64,000 nt of DNA, taken from positions 362-64,361 of the forward strand of contig NZ_WJNG01000016.1 in the NCBI RefSeq assembly GCF_009649745.1. Reading direction: 5' to 3'. This document shows, piece by piece, positions 42,768 to 52,247 of the stretch; positions within the stretch are counted from its first letter, which is position 1, and each line of letters starts with the position of its first letter. Position numbers and translations under genes: made by a program. This DNA is from Aquibacillus halophilus. Its GTDB lineage: Bacteria > Bacillota > Bacilli > Bacillales > Amphibacillaceae. Below the pieces are notes generated by a model that made no database searches, was not told the DNA's origin, and saw only the letters and a list, made by a program, of their open reading frames with translations.

Positions 42768-44053
42768 TGGGATTTTTATTAGTAGGACTATTTATTGTTC
42801 TGATGTTTGTAGGTGTACCAATTGCATTTGTAATAGGAATTGTAGCGTTATTAGGAATTTTTAATATTCCTTACATTCCGGAAATGACTGTTCCAATGAA
42901 AATGCTAAATGGTCTAGATTCCTTTGTTTTATTAGCGGTCCCATTATTTATTTTAGCTGCTAACTTAATGAATTCAGGTAAAATTTCAATTAAATTGATT
43001 GATCTTGCTTTAGCAATAGTAGGACCAATCCGTGGTGGACTTGCTCATGCAAATATTCTAGTATCAATGATGTTTGCAGGTGTTTCTGGCGCGTCTCAGG
43101 CTGACACAGCAGGTGTAGGGAAAATCCTTATTCCTAGTATGGTTAAGAACGGCTATGATAAAGAAACAGCAGTAGGTGTTACGGCAGCATCATCAACAGT
43201 TGGGGTAGTTATTCCACCTAGTATTCCGATGATTATTTTTGCGGGTATTACTAATGCTTCTGTAGGCGCACTTTTTCTTGGAGGAATTGTACCAGGCGTG
43301 TTAATAGGTTTAGGCATGATGATTTTTACTTATATCGTTGCTGTTAAACGAAATTATCCTAAGACTGCTAGAGTTGAGTTTCAAAAATTCATTAAATTAT
43401 TGTTAGAAACGATTCCTGCATTATTTACAGTCGTAATTATAATTGGCGGAATTATTTCCGGATTTTTCACAGCGACTGAGGCTGCAGCTGTAGCGTCATT
43501 ATATACATTACTAATAAGTATGTTCTTTTACAAAACCCTTAAACTAAAAGATCTACCGAAGATTTTAGTCGATACACTTGCTCTAAGCTCTCTTTCTCTT
43601 TTTGCATTAGCAACTGCAAGTGCATTGGGTGAATTAATGAGTTATTACCAATTAGGTGTACTAGCTCAAGAATTCTTTACGAATAACATCGGTACCAAAG
43701 GGTTATTTATTATCATCATTATTTTATTCTTCCTTTTTATCGGAACATTTATGGATGCTATTCCGGCAATGATTTTATTTGTACCGGTTATTTTGCCAAC
43801 AGCTTTACAGTTTGGAGTGGATCCTGTCCATCTTGGCCTAATTGTTATAATCACTTTAGCAATTGGATTAGTTACACCACCATATGGATTATGTTTACTA
43901 CTTGCAGCCAAAATTGGCGATCTTTCAATTGAAAGATCATTTAAAGGAGTAATACCTTATATTGCTATCGTAGTAGCTGTATTATTATTTATAGCATTTT
44001 TCCCTGACATTGCATTCTATGTACCGAAGATGATAAATCCTGGTCTATTTTAA
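42767..44053 (+). CDS. TRAP transporter large permease (DctM family)
   Basis: A 428-residue, twelve-helix sodium-coupled permease. VLLAVPLFILAANLMNSGKI, GVSGASQADTAGVGKILIPSM, VTAASSTVGVVIPPSIPMII and DAIPAMILFVPVILPTALQF are conserved DctM segments. It is translated with dctQ. Confidence 0.9.
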   Translation: MGFLLVGLFIVLMFVGVPIAFVIGIVALLGIFNIPYIPEMTVPMKMLNGLDSFVLLAVPLFILAANLMNSGKISIKLIDLALAIVGPIRGGLAHANILVSMMFAGVSGASQADTAGVGKILIPSMVKNGYDKETAVGVTAASSTVGVVIPPSIPMIIFAGITNASVGALFLGGIVPGVLIGLGMMIFTYIVAVKRNYPKTARVEFQKFIKLLLETIPALFTVVIIIGGIISGFFTATEAAAVASLYTLLISMFFYKTLKLKDLPKILVDTLALSSLSLFALATASALGELMSYYQLGVLAQEFFTNNIGTKGLFIIIIILFFLFIGTFMDAIPAMILFVPVILPTALQFGVDPVHLGLIVIITLAIGLVTPPYGLCLLLAAKIGDLSIERSFKGVIPYIAIVVAVLLFIAFFPDIAFYVPKMINPGLF

Positions 44054-44103
44054 TAGTTGGATTCAATCATTATTCTAAAAAGATAAATAAGGAGCGACAT
44101 TTC

Positions 44104-44787
44104 ATGTTGACTCAAATTGATATTAACAAAAAAATTGCTGGTGAAGAAGCAGTTAACTATATTAAAGACGGTATGACGATAGGTCTAGGTTCGGGCTCCA
44201 CTGTTAACTGGATGCTTAAGAAGCTAGCCAATCGGGTGAAAAATGAAGGATTAAATATCAAGGGGATACCAACATCAATAAAAACAGAACTATTAGCCAA
44301 GGATCTTGGTATTCCTTTAACGAATTTTACGGATGTTGAGCAAATTGATCTTGCCATTGATGGTGCAGATGAAGTTGACAATAACTTGAACTTGTTAAAG
44401 GGTGGAGGAGGATCTTTGGTTAGAGAGAAAATTGTGGATGCAATGGCAAAGAAACTGATCATCATAATTGATGAATCAAAGCTTGTCACACATTTAGGCG
44501 CTTTTCCTCTACCCATCGAGATACTACCTTTTGGTTGGAATATAACGGCGAAGCATATTGCTAACTTTGGTTGTGAACCAATACTTCGAAAAAAAGAAGA
44601 AGACGTATTTGTATCAGATAATGGAAATTATATTTTGGATTGTAAATTTGATAGAATTCTACATCCTAAAAGTTTACATGAAAATTTAAAATTACTAGTT
44701 GGAGTTGTGGAAACTGGATTGTTTGTTGGAATGACTGACAAAGTTATTACTGCGCGTAACGGTGAAATTGTCATGATCCAGCATTGA
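44104..44787 (+). CDS. rpiA: Ribose-5-phosphate isomerase A
   Basis: A 227-residue RpiA: GLGSGSTVNWMLKKL (phosphate loop), DLAIDGADEVDNNLN and LLKGGGGSLVREKIV with the catalytic Glu/Lys, and the C-terminal VETGLFVGMTDKVITA. It interconverts ribose 5-phosphate and ribulose 5-phosphate. Most Bacillus use RpiB for the housekeeping step, so an operon-bound RpiA points to a catabolic role with pentose phosphates. AAGGAGCGACATTTC precedes the ATG. Confidence 0.9.
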   Translation: MLTQIDINKKIAGEEAVNYIKDGMTIGLGSGSTVNWMLKKLANRVKNEGLNIKGIPTSIKTELLAKDLGIPLTNFTDVEQIDLAIDGADEVDNNLNLLKGGGGSLVREKIVDAMAKKLIIIIDESKLVTHLGAFPLPIEILPFGWNITAKHIANFGCEPILRKKEEDVFVSDNGNYILDCKFDRILHPKSLHENLKLLVGVVETGLFVGMTDKVITARNGEIVMIQH

Positions 44788-44817
44788 ACACCATGACAAT
44801 TTAGAGGAGGTATGAAA

Positions 44818-45768
44818 ATGAATGATGTAATCACAATTGGTGAAGCAATGATCGTATTTAATCCCAGTTCAACTGGGCCGATGAAATTTGTAAATAGCTT
44901 TGAAAAAAAGGTGGCTGGAGCAGAGCTGAATGTTGCAATTGGTTGTTCTCGTCTTGGGTTGAAATCTGGATTTATTAGTAATCTAGGAAATGATGAGTTT
45001 GGTAAACACGTACAGACTTTTGCACGAGGAGAAGGAATCGATGTATCTCAGGTAAAGTTTGTTGACGGCTATCCTACTTCATTGAATTTTAAAGAAATAT
45101 CAGAAGATGGTAGCGGTAGAACTTTTTATTACCGTGATAAATCTCCAGTATTAGCTATGACCCCAGATGGTTTGGATGAAGAGTATTTTAAAAAAGCAAA
45201 AATACTACATCTTACAGGCATATTTCCTGCAATCAACCCTAAAAACATTGAAATAATTGATCGAGCAATCTCTTTAGCAAAAAAACATGGTTTAAAAGTC
45301 TCATTTGATCCTAATATTCGATTACGTATGTGGAGTAAGGAAGAAGCAAAGAATACTTTAGCTAAGATATTACCTCATGTTGACATCTTGCTTGCTGGTG
45401 ATGAGGAGATGGAAATTATTATTGGGGAAAAAGAACCCAAAGTAATAATAGAAAAATTAAAAGAGTTTGACATTTCTTATATCGCTATTAAACAAGGTGA
45501 TAAAGGCTCAGTTGGTTATCACAATGGTGAGTATGTTGAAGCACCGCCTGTTAAAGCTCCTAAAGTGGTTGATACTGTAGGTGCTGGCGATGGTTTTGAT
45601 TCAGGTGTGATATATGGTATTTTAAATGATTGGCCATTGAAAAAGACACTTCAATTTGCTAATACAATTGGTTCCATGGTGGTTGGTGTGATTGGTGATA
45701 ATGAAGGACTTCCATATTATGAGGATGTCCAAGGTCGCCTAGGTGAGATCGAGAGAATTGAGCGATAA
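44818..45768 (+). CDS. PfkB-family sugar kinase (KdgK-like)
   Basis: A 316-residue kinase. GEAMIVFNPS near the start, AGAELNVAIGCSRLG, SFDPNIRLRMWS and the ATP/catalytic motif VVDTVGAGDGFDSGVI resemble 2-keto-3-deoxygluconate kinase (KdgK). The C-terminal Asp in GAGDGF is the catalytic base. ATG 44818 has GAGGAGG seven bases upstream; ATG 44812 is only one base from it. It would phosphorylate the imported sugar, but the substrate is unknown. Confidence 0.83.
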   Translation: MNDVITIGEAMIVFNPSSTGPMKFVNSFEKKVAGAELNVAIGCSRLGLKSGFISNLGNDEFGKHVQTFARGEGIDVSQVKFVDGYPTSLNFKEISEDGSGRTFYYRDKSPVLAMTPDGLDEEYFKKAKILHLTGIFPAINPKNIEIIDRAISLAKKHGLKVSFDPNIRLRMWSKEEAKNTLAKILPHVDILLAGDEEMEIIIGEKEPKVIIEKLKEFDISYIAIKQGDKGSVGYHNGEYVEAPPVKAPKVVDTVGAGDGFDSGVIYGILNDWPLKKTLQFANTIGSMVVGVIGDNEGLPYYEDVQGRLGEIERIER

Positions 45769-45779
45769 GGAGCTTTTAA

Positions 45780-46403
45780 ATGAAATTGCAATTAGCGTTA
45801 GACCGGTTAACTAGAGAAGAGTGTATTCAAATTTTAAATGATACTCAAGAAGCCATTGATATAATTGAAATTGGCACAGGTGTCATAAAAGAATATGGTA
45901 TGCCAATTGTTCGTGAGATACGTGGTCTTTATCCTAGCAAACTAATTATGGCTGATATGAAGACATGTGATGCGGGTAGACATGAAGCAATTCAAGCCTT
46001 CGATGCTGGAGCTGATATTATCACGGTTATGGCATTTTCTTCAAAATTGACTATTTTGGAAACATTGAAAGTTGCAAAAGAGTACGGAAAACGCATTATG
46101 GTTGATTTATTAGAAGTTGATTCAAGAGACAAAATTGCTGAACTACAAGAATTGGATGTTGATCTTGTTAGTTTGCATGTTGGAAAAGATAAACAACAAG
46201 AAAAAGGGGATTTTAATACAGACTTATTCTCTTTAGTAAAAGGATACGATTTCGAAGTTACTGTAGCAGGTGGGATTAATCTAACTACGTTACCTAGTAT
46301 TGTGAAGGAGAAGCCTGATACTGTTATTGTAGGAAGTGCAATCACAAAAGCTGAAAATCCATATGATGTTGCAACTAAAATGAAACAAATCTTGAATCAG
46401 TAA
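45780..46403 (+). CDS. hxlA: 3-hexulose-6-phosphate synthase
   Basis: A 207-residue OMP-decarboxylase-superfamily TIM barrel. LQLALDRLTRE, IEIGTGVIKEYG, IMADMKTCDAGRHEA, SLHVGKDKQQE and VTVAGGINLTTLPSI match HPS, which condenses ribulose 5-phosphate with formaldehyde or runs in reverse. The relative KGPDC (UlaD/YiaQ) carries HRSRD where this has HVGKD, so HPS is favoured. It is 11 bases after the kinase gene. With hxlB it completes the ribulose-monophosphate pair. Confidence 0.82.
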   Translation: MKLQLALDRLTREECIQILNDTQEAIDIIEIGTGVIKEYGMPIVREIRGLYPSKLIMADMKTCDAGRHEAIQAFDAGADIITVMAFSSKLTILETLKVAKEYGKRIMVDLLEVDSRDKIAELQELDVDLVSLHVGKDKQQEKGDFNTDLFSLVKGYDFEVTVAGGINLTTLPSIVKEKPDTVIVGSAITKAENPYDVATKMKQILNQ

Positions 46404-46432
46404 GCTAATTTGATGATATTGGAGCAGTGGAT

Positions 46433-47416
46433 ATGAACTTAGGGACAATCGGTACCAATTGGATTACAGATTTGTTTATTGACGCAGCTAAGCAAACGAA
46501 AGGATTAAATCTTACCTCTGTTTATTCACGAACCGAACAGAGCGCTAAGAAATTTGCAGGCAAACATGGTATAGATGATTATTTTACTGATTTAGATGTG
46601 ATGGCCCAAAGTGAATTAATTGATTGTGTGTATATTGCATCTCCTAATTCCTTGCATTATGAACAAGCCCTTTTGTTTTTAAAAAATAAAAAACATGTCA
46701 TCTGTGAAAAGCCTATATTTTCTAACACAAGAGAACTAGATATAGCCCATAGAGTAGCAGAAGAAAATGATGTATTTTTATTTGAATCAACGAGGAATTT
46801 ACACTTGCCAAATTTTAAAAGGTTAAAGGAAAGTGTAGAAAAAGTAGGGAAAGTCCGCAATGTTTTTCTTCATAGAATTAAATATTCTTCTAGGTATGAC
46901 GATGTGTTAAAAGGGGAGGTTCCTAACATCTTCTCACCTGAATATTCAGGCGGGGCATTGGTTGATTTAGGGGTGTATCCAATATCTATAGCTGTTTCTT
47001 TGTTTGGATACCCTGAAGATCTGGATTACTCTCCAGTTTTACTAAATACAGGTGTCGATGGCGGTGGAACTCTTGTTTTAAATTATAAGGATTTCACATG
47101 CACGATAATTTTTTCTAAAATATCGACCTCTTTCAATGATTCTGAAATTAATGGTGAAAAAGCAACCATCTCGATTGATGATATAGGTTCGCTGACCAAT
47201 TTAAAGTTAACTAATATACATTCAAAGCAGACCATTCCTATTGGAATAGAACAGTCGGAAAATGACATGGTATATGAGGTTGAAAACTTTGTTAGAATTA
47301 TAGAATCAAAAAATAAAGATGAATATATCAACCTGAAAAAAGTGAGTAGAGACGTTCTGACCATTACGGAGACGGCTAGACAACAAAATGATATTGTATA
47401 TTCTTGCGAGAAATAG
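46433..47416 (+). CDS. Gfo/Idh/MocA-family oxidoreductase
   Basis: A 327-residue NAD(P)-dependent dehydrogenase. The N-terminal Rossmann fold begins LGTIGTNWITD, with VYSRTEQSAKKFAGKHG and DCVYIASPNSLHYEQA, then HVICEKPIFSN with the catalytic Lys. SGGALVDLGVYPISIAVSLFG is the family's second-domain motif. Such enzymes oxidise sugar hydroxyls, often at C2 or C3. The ATG at 46433 is favoured by GGAG eight bases upstream. It is the last gene of the operon. Confidence 0.85.
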   Translation: MNLGTIGTNWITDLFIDAAKQTKGLNLTSVYSRTEQSAKKFAGKHGIDDYFTDLDVMAQSELIDCVYIASPNSLHYEQALLFLKNKKHVICEKPIFSNTRELDIAHRVAEENDVFLFESTRNLHLPNFKRLKESVEKVGKVRNVFLHRIKYSSRYDDVLKGEVPNIFSPEYSGGALVDLGVYPISIAVSLFGYPEDLDYSPVLLNTGVDGGGTLVLNYKDFTCTIIFSKISTSFNDSEINGEKATISIDDIGSLTNLKLTNIHSKQTIPIGIEQSENDMVYEVENFVRIIESKNKDEYINLKKVSRDVLTITETARQQNDIVYSCEK

Positions 47417-47450
47417 TAAGAATATATTTATTAAAAGAGCTGTTTTAATT

Positions 47451-47489
47451 AAGGTCAGACCCCAGGGAAGTCATAGGGTCTGGCCTTTT
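47451..47489 (+). terminator. Terminator of the sugar operon
   Basis: AAGGTCAGACCC pairs with GGGTCTGGCCTT, with a 13-base loop and TTTTA after it. Confidence 0.75.
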
Positions 47490-47629
47490 ACAATTCGTGT
47501 TTAGTCCTTCTCTTCATAAAAAACCTTTAAAAACCGTTCACGCACTATCATCGATAGCTTTTCGGTATTAAAATATGTCAGTTTCCTAGTCTAGTTGTAA
47601 GCTAAATTAAATGAACTTCGTTTTTCATC

Positions 47630-48769
47630 TTATGCAGAACGTAACTTACTATAGCCAGCCACTGTTAAGACAACCATCCCAACCAAAAAGGCGATGAAAT
47701 ATGGAGAGATTATGTCACGAATAGCTCCGGTAACAAATGAGCTGACTATCATACCTAAGGAAAAAACCGCGGACATGTAACCAAAGGCTCGGCCGTGAGT
47801 TTGTTTTGTTGCGCTTTCGGTAATTGCTGTCGCCATTGCCGGCATTACAAGACCAAAGAATAAACCAATAACAAACAACAGGAAAGGTAATGGAAGTAAC
47901 GAAGTGAATAGACAGAATAAGGCTATCGACATTCCAAACAAACCAAGTCCTAGTCTTTTAAGGGGATCAAATCGATTGATGAAAAATAGTGATAGCGTTA
48001 TAAATGTTCCAATGCCCATATAGCTAAATAACTGACCTGTATCAAAGGTGGAAAATCCCTTTTCAACAGTTAGGTAAGGTACTTCAAAAATAATCACTCC
48101 GTGAGTGTACATAACAGCAAAACCAATTAAATAAACAACTGCTAGATTTGAAACCGAATGAATACGTCGATTATCTATGGGTGCTTGATTTCGTTTGTCG
48201 ATAATAACAACTTGTCTGTCTTGTAAGAAACGAATGGAATACATACCAGTTAGAATAATTGCAATTCCAATGAAGTAATAAGTGTTGACATAGCCAATAA
48301 GGACAACCAATTTCCCTCCAACTAGTGGGGCAATTATACTTGCTATGGTTGATAGGATTCCGTTGATAGCCATGTTTTTGCCTTGTTGCTGACTATTGTT
48401 AGCATATCCTGAGAGTAGCGTGAAAGCTGCAGGAATCAAAAAGGCTAAAGCGAATCCATTTAGTCCATGCAATAACAATAAGTCTCCGGAGTCTGACGCT
48501 AAACCGTGGGCAATAAAAAGTCCTCCCGAGGCAAATAATGGAACAGTTATGAACATCTTCTTGCCAAAACGATCAACCAATGGTCCTGCTAATAAATTTC
48601 CTACCAAATTGGTAAAAGAAGTAACACTAAATATAATGCCAATTAAAATGCTTGAAGCTCCAAGTGATGCTGCATATGGAGTAAACACTGGGACTTGAAT
48701 CCTCATTATCAGGCTAATAAAGAACATGACAATAAATAAATTCAATTTGTCTAAAGTTGCTTCTTTCAT
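47630..48769 (-). CDS. Major facilitator superfamily transporter
   Basis: A 379-residue twelve-helix transporter. LLAGPLVDRFGKKMFITVPL is the MFS motif between helices two and three. Size and pattern resemble multidrug or small-solute exporters (YfkF-like). The start MKEATLDKLNL is supported by CGAGGTGAGAAAA. It is convergent with the sugar operon, so it is unlikely to belong to it. Confidence 0.87.
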   Translation of the reverse strand: MKEATLDKLNLFIVMFFISLIMRIQVPVFTPYAASLGASSILIGIIFSVTSFTNLVGNLLAGPLVDRFGKKMFITVPLFASGGLFIAHGLASDSGDLLLLHGLNGFALAFLIPAAFTLLSGYANNSQQQGKNMAINGILSTIASIIAPLVGGKLVVLIGYVNTYYFIGIAIILTGMYSIRFLQDRQVVIIDKRNQAPIDNRRIHSVSNLAVVYLIGFAVMYTHGVIIFEVPYLTVEKGFSTFDTGQLFSYMGIGTFITLSLFFINRFDPLKRLGLGLFGMSIALFCLFTSLLPLPFLLFVIGLFFGLVMPAMATAITESATKQTHGRAFGYMSAVFSLGMIVSSFVTGAIRDIISPYFIAFLVGMVVLTVAGYSKLRSA

Positions 48770-48927
48770 TTTTCTCACCTCGAAAACAATGTATGCCTAG
48801 GAGGTGATAATTAGACGAGCACTTGAGGCGCTTGTAATAAATGTTCTTGAATTAGATACAGTGTGGTTCACAAGTGAAATGTGTTAAAATCAAAAAAGAT
48901 TTTGCTGCACAAGAAAGGAACCTATTA

Positions 48928-49452
48928 ATGAAAAAAAACCTGTTTTTAATTAAACCTACAGTGAAACTAAAGGAGGAATATCTCTCATTTTACAAGGAAT
49001 GGTTAGATAGTGGGGAGGATATGATTCCTTGGGTTATAGAAAAAGACCCAACAAATTTTGAAGAGATGATTCAGTTTTTACATAATAACGAAAAAGGGAT
49101 AAATCTTCCTAATGGTTGGGTACCAGATTCGACCTATTGGATGATCAATGAAAACAACAAACTAATTGGAGTAGTTAATATACGACATCAATTAACAGAT
49201 TTATTATTGAGAAGTGGCGGACATATTGGCTATGGTATTCGTCCTACTGAAAGAAAAAAAGGATTCGCTACTGCGTTGTTGTCATTATCAATAGAAAAAT
49301 CTCAACAATTAGGGCTAACAAAAATTCTCGTTGTATGTGACGAAAGTAATATAGGTTCTGCCAAAACAATTATCAATAATGGTGGAGTTATAGATAAGGA
49401 TTTTGTTGAAGAAGATGGAACCATTGTAAAAAGGTATTGGATAGAGTTGTAA
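48928..49452 (+). CDS. GNAT-family acetyltransferase
   Basis: A 174-residue acetyltransferase of the YesJ/YjdJ type. LIGVVNIRHQLTDLLLRSGG, HIGYGIRPTERKKGFATALL (acetyl-CoA loop) and KILVVCDESNIGSAKTIINN are typical. The start MKKNLFLIKPTVKL follows AAGAAAGGAACCT; a longer upstream frame lacks a site. It lies between divergent genes and stands alone. Confidence 0.87.
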   Translation: MKKNLFLIKPTVKLKEEYLSFYKEWLDSGEDMIPWVIEKDPTNFEEMIQFLHNNEKGINLPNGWVPDSTYWMINENNKLIGVVNIRHQLTDLLLRSGGHIGYGIRPTERKKGFATALLSLSIEKSQQLGLTKILVVCDESNIGSAKTIINNGGVIDKDFVEEDGTIVKRYWIEL

Positions 49453-49486
49453 GAAAAAAAATCGTTTATAAAAGTGATAAGTAGTA

Positions 49487-49524
49487 TGCATGGAACCTTG
49501 TCAGAACGACTAAGGTTCCATGCA
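49487..49524. terminator. Terminator between convergent genes
   Basis: TGCATGGAACCTT pairs with AAGGTTCCATGCA. Confidence 0.8.
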
Positions 49525-49998
49525 TTAACTTGATTTCACATTTTTTTCTGTCAAATAACTAATGGTGCCTATAACAATTCCCAGTAAAGCTCCACCCGCA
49601 ACTTCAATCGGTAAGTGCCCAAGCATTTCTTTTAGTTCCTTTTCTCGTCTTTTATGGTAAATATCTGGGTGACCGTCTGCAATTTGTTCTAATTTCTCAT
49701 CTATATCGTTCACTGCAATAGCTATTTCACCAGCCTGCCAGCGGATTCCCATGGCATCATACATGACTATTAAACCAAAAATAGTGCTGACTCCAAAATC
49801 TATTGATGGAACTCCTTTTCTTAAAGCCACATACGTAGTAAGTGATGTGACAGCGGATGAATGAGAACTTGGCATATCCCCACTACCAAACAATTTTTTC
49901 CAATCCCATGTACCAGTCTCAATATAATTTAAAGGTACCTTTAAGAATTGGGCAGTACCGATCCCAAATAATGCTGTAGTAATCGCTCGATTCACCAT
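49525..49998 (-). CDS. Divergent PAP2-family membrane protein (YuiD-like)
   Basis: A 157-residue membrane protein with GDMPSSHSSAVTSLTTYVAL, the phosphatase-like motif of the divergent PAP2 (DUF212) family, preceded by WDWKKLFGSG and followed by VMYDAMGIRWQAGEIA. GAGGTGACTT precedes the ATG. The family resembles lipid phosphatases but the substrate is unknown. Confidence 0.85.
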   Translation of the reverse strand: MVNRAITTALFGIGTAQFLKVPLNYIETGTWDWKKLFGSGDMPSSHSSAVTSLTTYVALRKGVPSIDFGVSTIFGLIVMYDAMGIRWQAGEIAIAVNDIDEKLEQIADGHPDIYHKRREKELKEMLGHLPIEVAGGALLGIVIGTISYLTEKNVKSS

Positions 49999-50190
49999 AA
50001 GTCACCTCAAGTATAAGATGAGAAACAATGTCTCTTTTTATTCAACAGAAATAAACAAATATAAGTTTTAGTTGGAACTAGTATCAATAGAAAAAACAAT
50101 ATATGCTGTTAACGTCAAACATTTGTCGGAATTTTTTCATAATAAGTATTGAGTAATTATGAAAAAATTGATAAGCTTACAAAAGATAAA

Positions 50191-50262
50191 GGGCTATGTG
50201 TAACTGGCGAAATGCGGATAACCGTAAGGGAGCACATAGTATCGATAGCCGTTCGCCTGGGC
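50191..50262 (+). ncRNA. ZTP/ZMP (pfl) riboswitch
   Basis: The first subdomain is GGGCTATGTG, AACTGGCGAAATGCGGATAACC and AAGGGAGCACATAG, where CTATGTG (50194-50200) pairs with CACATAG (50233-50239). The second is AGCCGTTCGCCTGGGCA, the hallmark pseudoknot strand of the pfl/ZTP aptamer. A terminator follows immediately, so ligand binding should relieve termination. ZTP switches normally precede purine, folate or one-carbon genes; here the gene is serC. Confidence 0.85.
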
Positions 50263-50294
50263 AAAGGTAAGGAATATAATCCTTACCTTTTTCT
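50263..50294 (+). terminator. Riboswitch-controlled intrinsic terminator
   Basis: AAAGGTAAGGA pairs with TCCTTACCTTT, followed by TTTCTG. Its 5' arm begins in the last bases of the aptamer, which is the expected expression platform. Confidence 0.85.
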
Positions 50295-50323
50295 GTCTAT
50301 AAATTATTTAGGAGATGCTTACA

Positions 50324-51415
50324 TTGAAAAGAGTTTATAATTTTGCAGCGGGGCCATCTATGCTTCCGCTGACTGTGTTAGAAAAAGTACAACAAGAATT
50401 GCTCAGCTACCAGGATTCAGGAATGTCAGTGATGGAATTAAGTCACCGTTCTGGCCTATACACAGAAGTTATCAGGGGAGCAGAACAGCTACTTAGAGAT
50501 TTGATGAACATTCCAGAAAATTATAAAGTTCTGTTTATTCAAGGTGGCGCATCACAGCAATTTGCGATGATACCAATGAATTTACTTGTTAAAAGCGGAA
50601 AAGCAGACTTTGTAAACACAGGATCTTGGTCAAAAAAGGCAATAAAAGAGGCTAAAAAATTTGGTGAAGTACGTGTGATTGCAACTTCAGAGGATGAAAA
50701 TTTCACGTACATACCAAAAGTTGACTCTACCATGATTGATCCAGAAGCGGATTATGTCCATATCACTACCAATAACACAATCGAAGGAACAGCTTTTAGA
50801 GATTTTCCAGATACAGGGAATGTCCCACTAGTTGCCGATATGTCATCTAATATTTTATCTGAAGAGATTGATGTTTCAAAATTCGCCTTAATTTATGCCG
50901 GAGCTCAAAAGAATATTGGACCAGCCGGCTTAACGGTTGTAATCATACGTGAAGACCTAATTGGCCATGCGGAAGAAACTTGTCCAACGATGTTGGATTA
51001 TAAAACACATAGTGAAAGTGGTTCTTTGTACAATACACCGCCTACATTTGCAATCTATATGGCTAAGCTTGTATTCGATTGGTTATCAGATCACGGTGGA
51101 ATCAAGGCAATGCAGAAGGTCAACGAAGAAAAGGCGAGAGTTCTCTATAACTATATTGATGGCTCTAAGTTTTTTTCATCACCAGTAAGGAAGGATAGCC
51201 GTTCGATTATGAACATTCCGTTTGTAATTCCAAACCGTGAACTAGATACAGCATTTGTTAAGCAAGCACAAGCAAAAGGCTTAGAGACGTTAAAAGGACA
51301 CCGTTCTGTAGGTGGAATGCGTGCAAGCATTTATAATGCAATGCCGCTAGAAGGTGTTCAAGCACTTGTAGATTTTATGAGGGAATTTGAAGAGGAGCAT
51401 ATTTTAAAAAAGTAA
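50324..51415 (+). CDS. serC: Phosphoserine aminotransferase
   Basis: A 363-residue class V PLP aminotransferase. [19 protein letters not shown] opens the protein; [40 protein letters not shown], and the PLP lysine in [17 protein letters not shown] follow; [16 protein letters not shown] ends it. It makes phosphoserine from 3-phosphohydroxypyruvate. The TTG at 50324 fits the known N-terminus and the AGGAG spacing. It lies behind a ZTP riboswitch, tying serine supply to one-carbon demand. No serA adjoins. Confidence 0.93.
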   Translation: MKRVYNFAAGPSMLPLTVLEKVQQELLSYQDSGMSVMELSHRSGLYTEVIRGAEQLLRDLMNIPENYKVLFIQGGASQQFAMIPMNLLVKSGKADFVNTGSWSKKAIKEAKKFGEVRVIATSEDENFTYIPKVDSTMIDPEADYVHITTNNTIEGTAFRDFPDTGNVPLVADMSSNILSEEIDVSKFALIYAGAQKNIGPAGLTVVIIREDLIGHAEETCPTMLDYKTHSESGSLYNTPPTFAIYMAKLVFDWLSDHGGIKAMQKVNEEKARVLYNYIDGSKFFSSPVRKDSRSIMNIPFVIPNRELDTAFVKQAQAKGLETLKGHRSVGGMRASIYNAMPLEGVQALVDFMREFEEEHILKK

Positions 51416-51450
51416 GATTTTAAATCAATAATTTTCTCATAGAAAGAAAA

Positions 51451-51490
51451 AGGAGTAGTTCAATTTTATCATTGGGCTGCTCCATTTTTA
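51451..51490 (+). terminator. Terminator of serC
   Basis: GGAGTAGTTCAAT pairs with ATTGGGCTGCTCC using G-U pairs; ATTTTTAG follows. Two short opposing frames across 51420-51666 are not called as genes. Confidence 0.7.
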
Positions 51491-51671
51491 GTAATGTAGG
51501 TTTTCTATTCCAAAAGACATTACCACAAGTTGTACACATAGAACAAGAAGGTCTTTTTTGGTTTGGGAGAACATTATTTGATAAGGAGAAAGTGGTCTTC
51601 AAAACTAAAGATGTAGATAAGCATTTCGATGATGCAATAACTAAATTTGATTTGTATTATAATTGACCATT

Positions 51672-52247
51672 TTACCCTGTATCCCGACAGGAACAAGATT
51701 CTTGTCTTACCCAATAATCAATGACATTTCCGGAAGAATCAATTTCTAGATGACAACAGTCTAAAAGTGCTTCTTTCAGTAATTTTCTTGCTCGTTGAAC
51801 TCTGGATTTTGCGCCTGGAACAGATATCTGTAGTCTTTCAGCTAAATCTTTTTGAGTCAGTTGCCCCAACTCGCTTAATAGTAATGCTTCCCTGTACTTA
51901 TCCGGTAATATATCCATTAATTCTCTTAACCAAGAGGAAACTATTTCATTCATATTTTCATTCACATTTTGTTGGTCTTGTTCAATTAAAGAAGATTCTA
52001 TAATGAATTTCGGATTTTTAGTAATGTCTTTGCTTTTTTTTCTATAATAATCAGTGATGGTATTCCTAGCAATTTGGTAAACCCATGGTTGCAGTTTTTC
52101 TTCATCCTTTAACTCACCTAATTTACTGTGGATTTTTAAGAACACATCCTGTAATAGATCGGCAACATCTTCGCTATTAGATACCTTCCCTTTTATAAAA
52201 TTCTCCAATGAGTATTTGAATTGCTCCAATATCATTGTCATTTCCAT
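51672..52247 (-). CDS. sigZ: RNA polymerase sigma factor SigZ-like ECF
   Basis: A 191-residue ECF sigma factor. Region 2 reads DVADLLQDVFLKIHSKLGEL and KLQPWVYQIARNTITDYYRK, region 4 LLLSELGQLTQKDLAERLQI and KSRVQRARKLLKEALLDC. The C-terminal extension LDCCHLEIDSSGNVIDYWVR ends in ESCSCRDTG, giving CC and CSC cysteine groups. This matches SigZ of B. subtilis, whose signal is unknown. No anti-sigma factor is adjacent. It is divergent from a flavoprotein-MFS pair that also has Cys-rich ends. Confidence 0.85.
   Translation of the reverse strand: MEMTMILEQFKYSLENFIKGKVSNSEDVADLLQDVFLKIHSKLGELKDEEKLQPWVYQIARNTITDYYRKKSKDITKNPKFIIESSLIEQDQQNVNENMNEIVSSWLRELMDILPDKYREALLLSELGQLTQKDLAERLQISVPGAKSRVQRARKLLKEALLDCCHLEIDSSGNVIDYWVRQESCSCRDTG

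Noticed and set aside
51420-51666. Two opposing short frames downstream of serC, one with CSMCTTCGN
   Set aside because: Both cross the serC terminator hairpin and neither has a ribosome site; the Cys motif alone is not enough.
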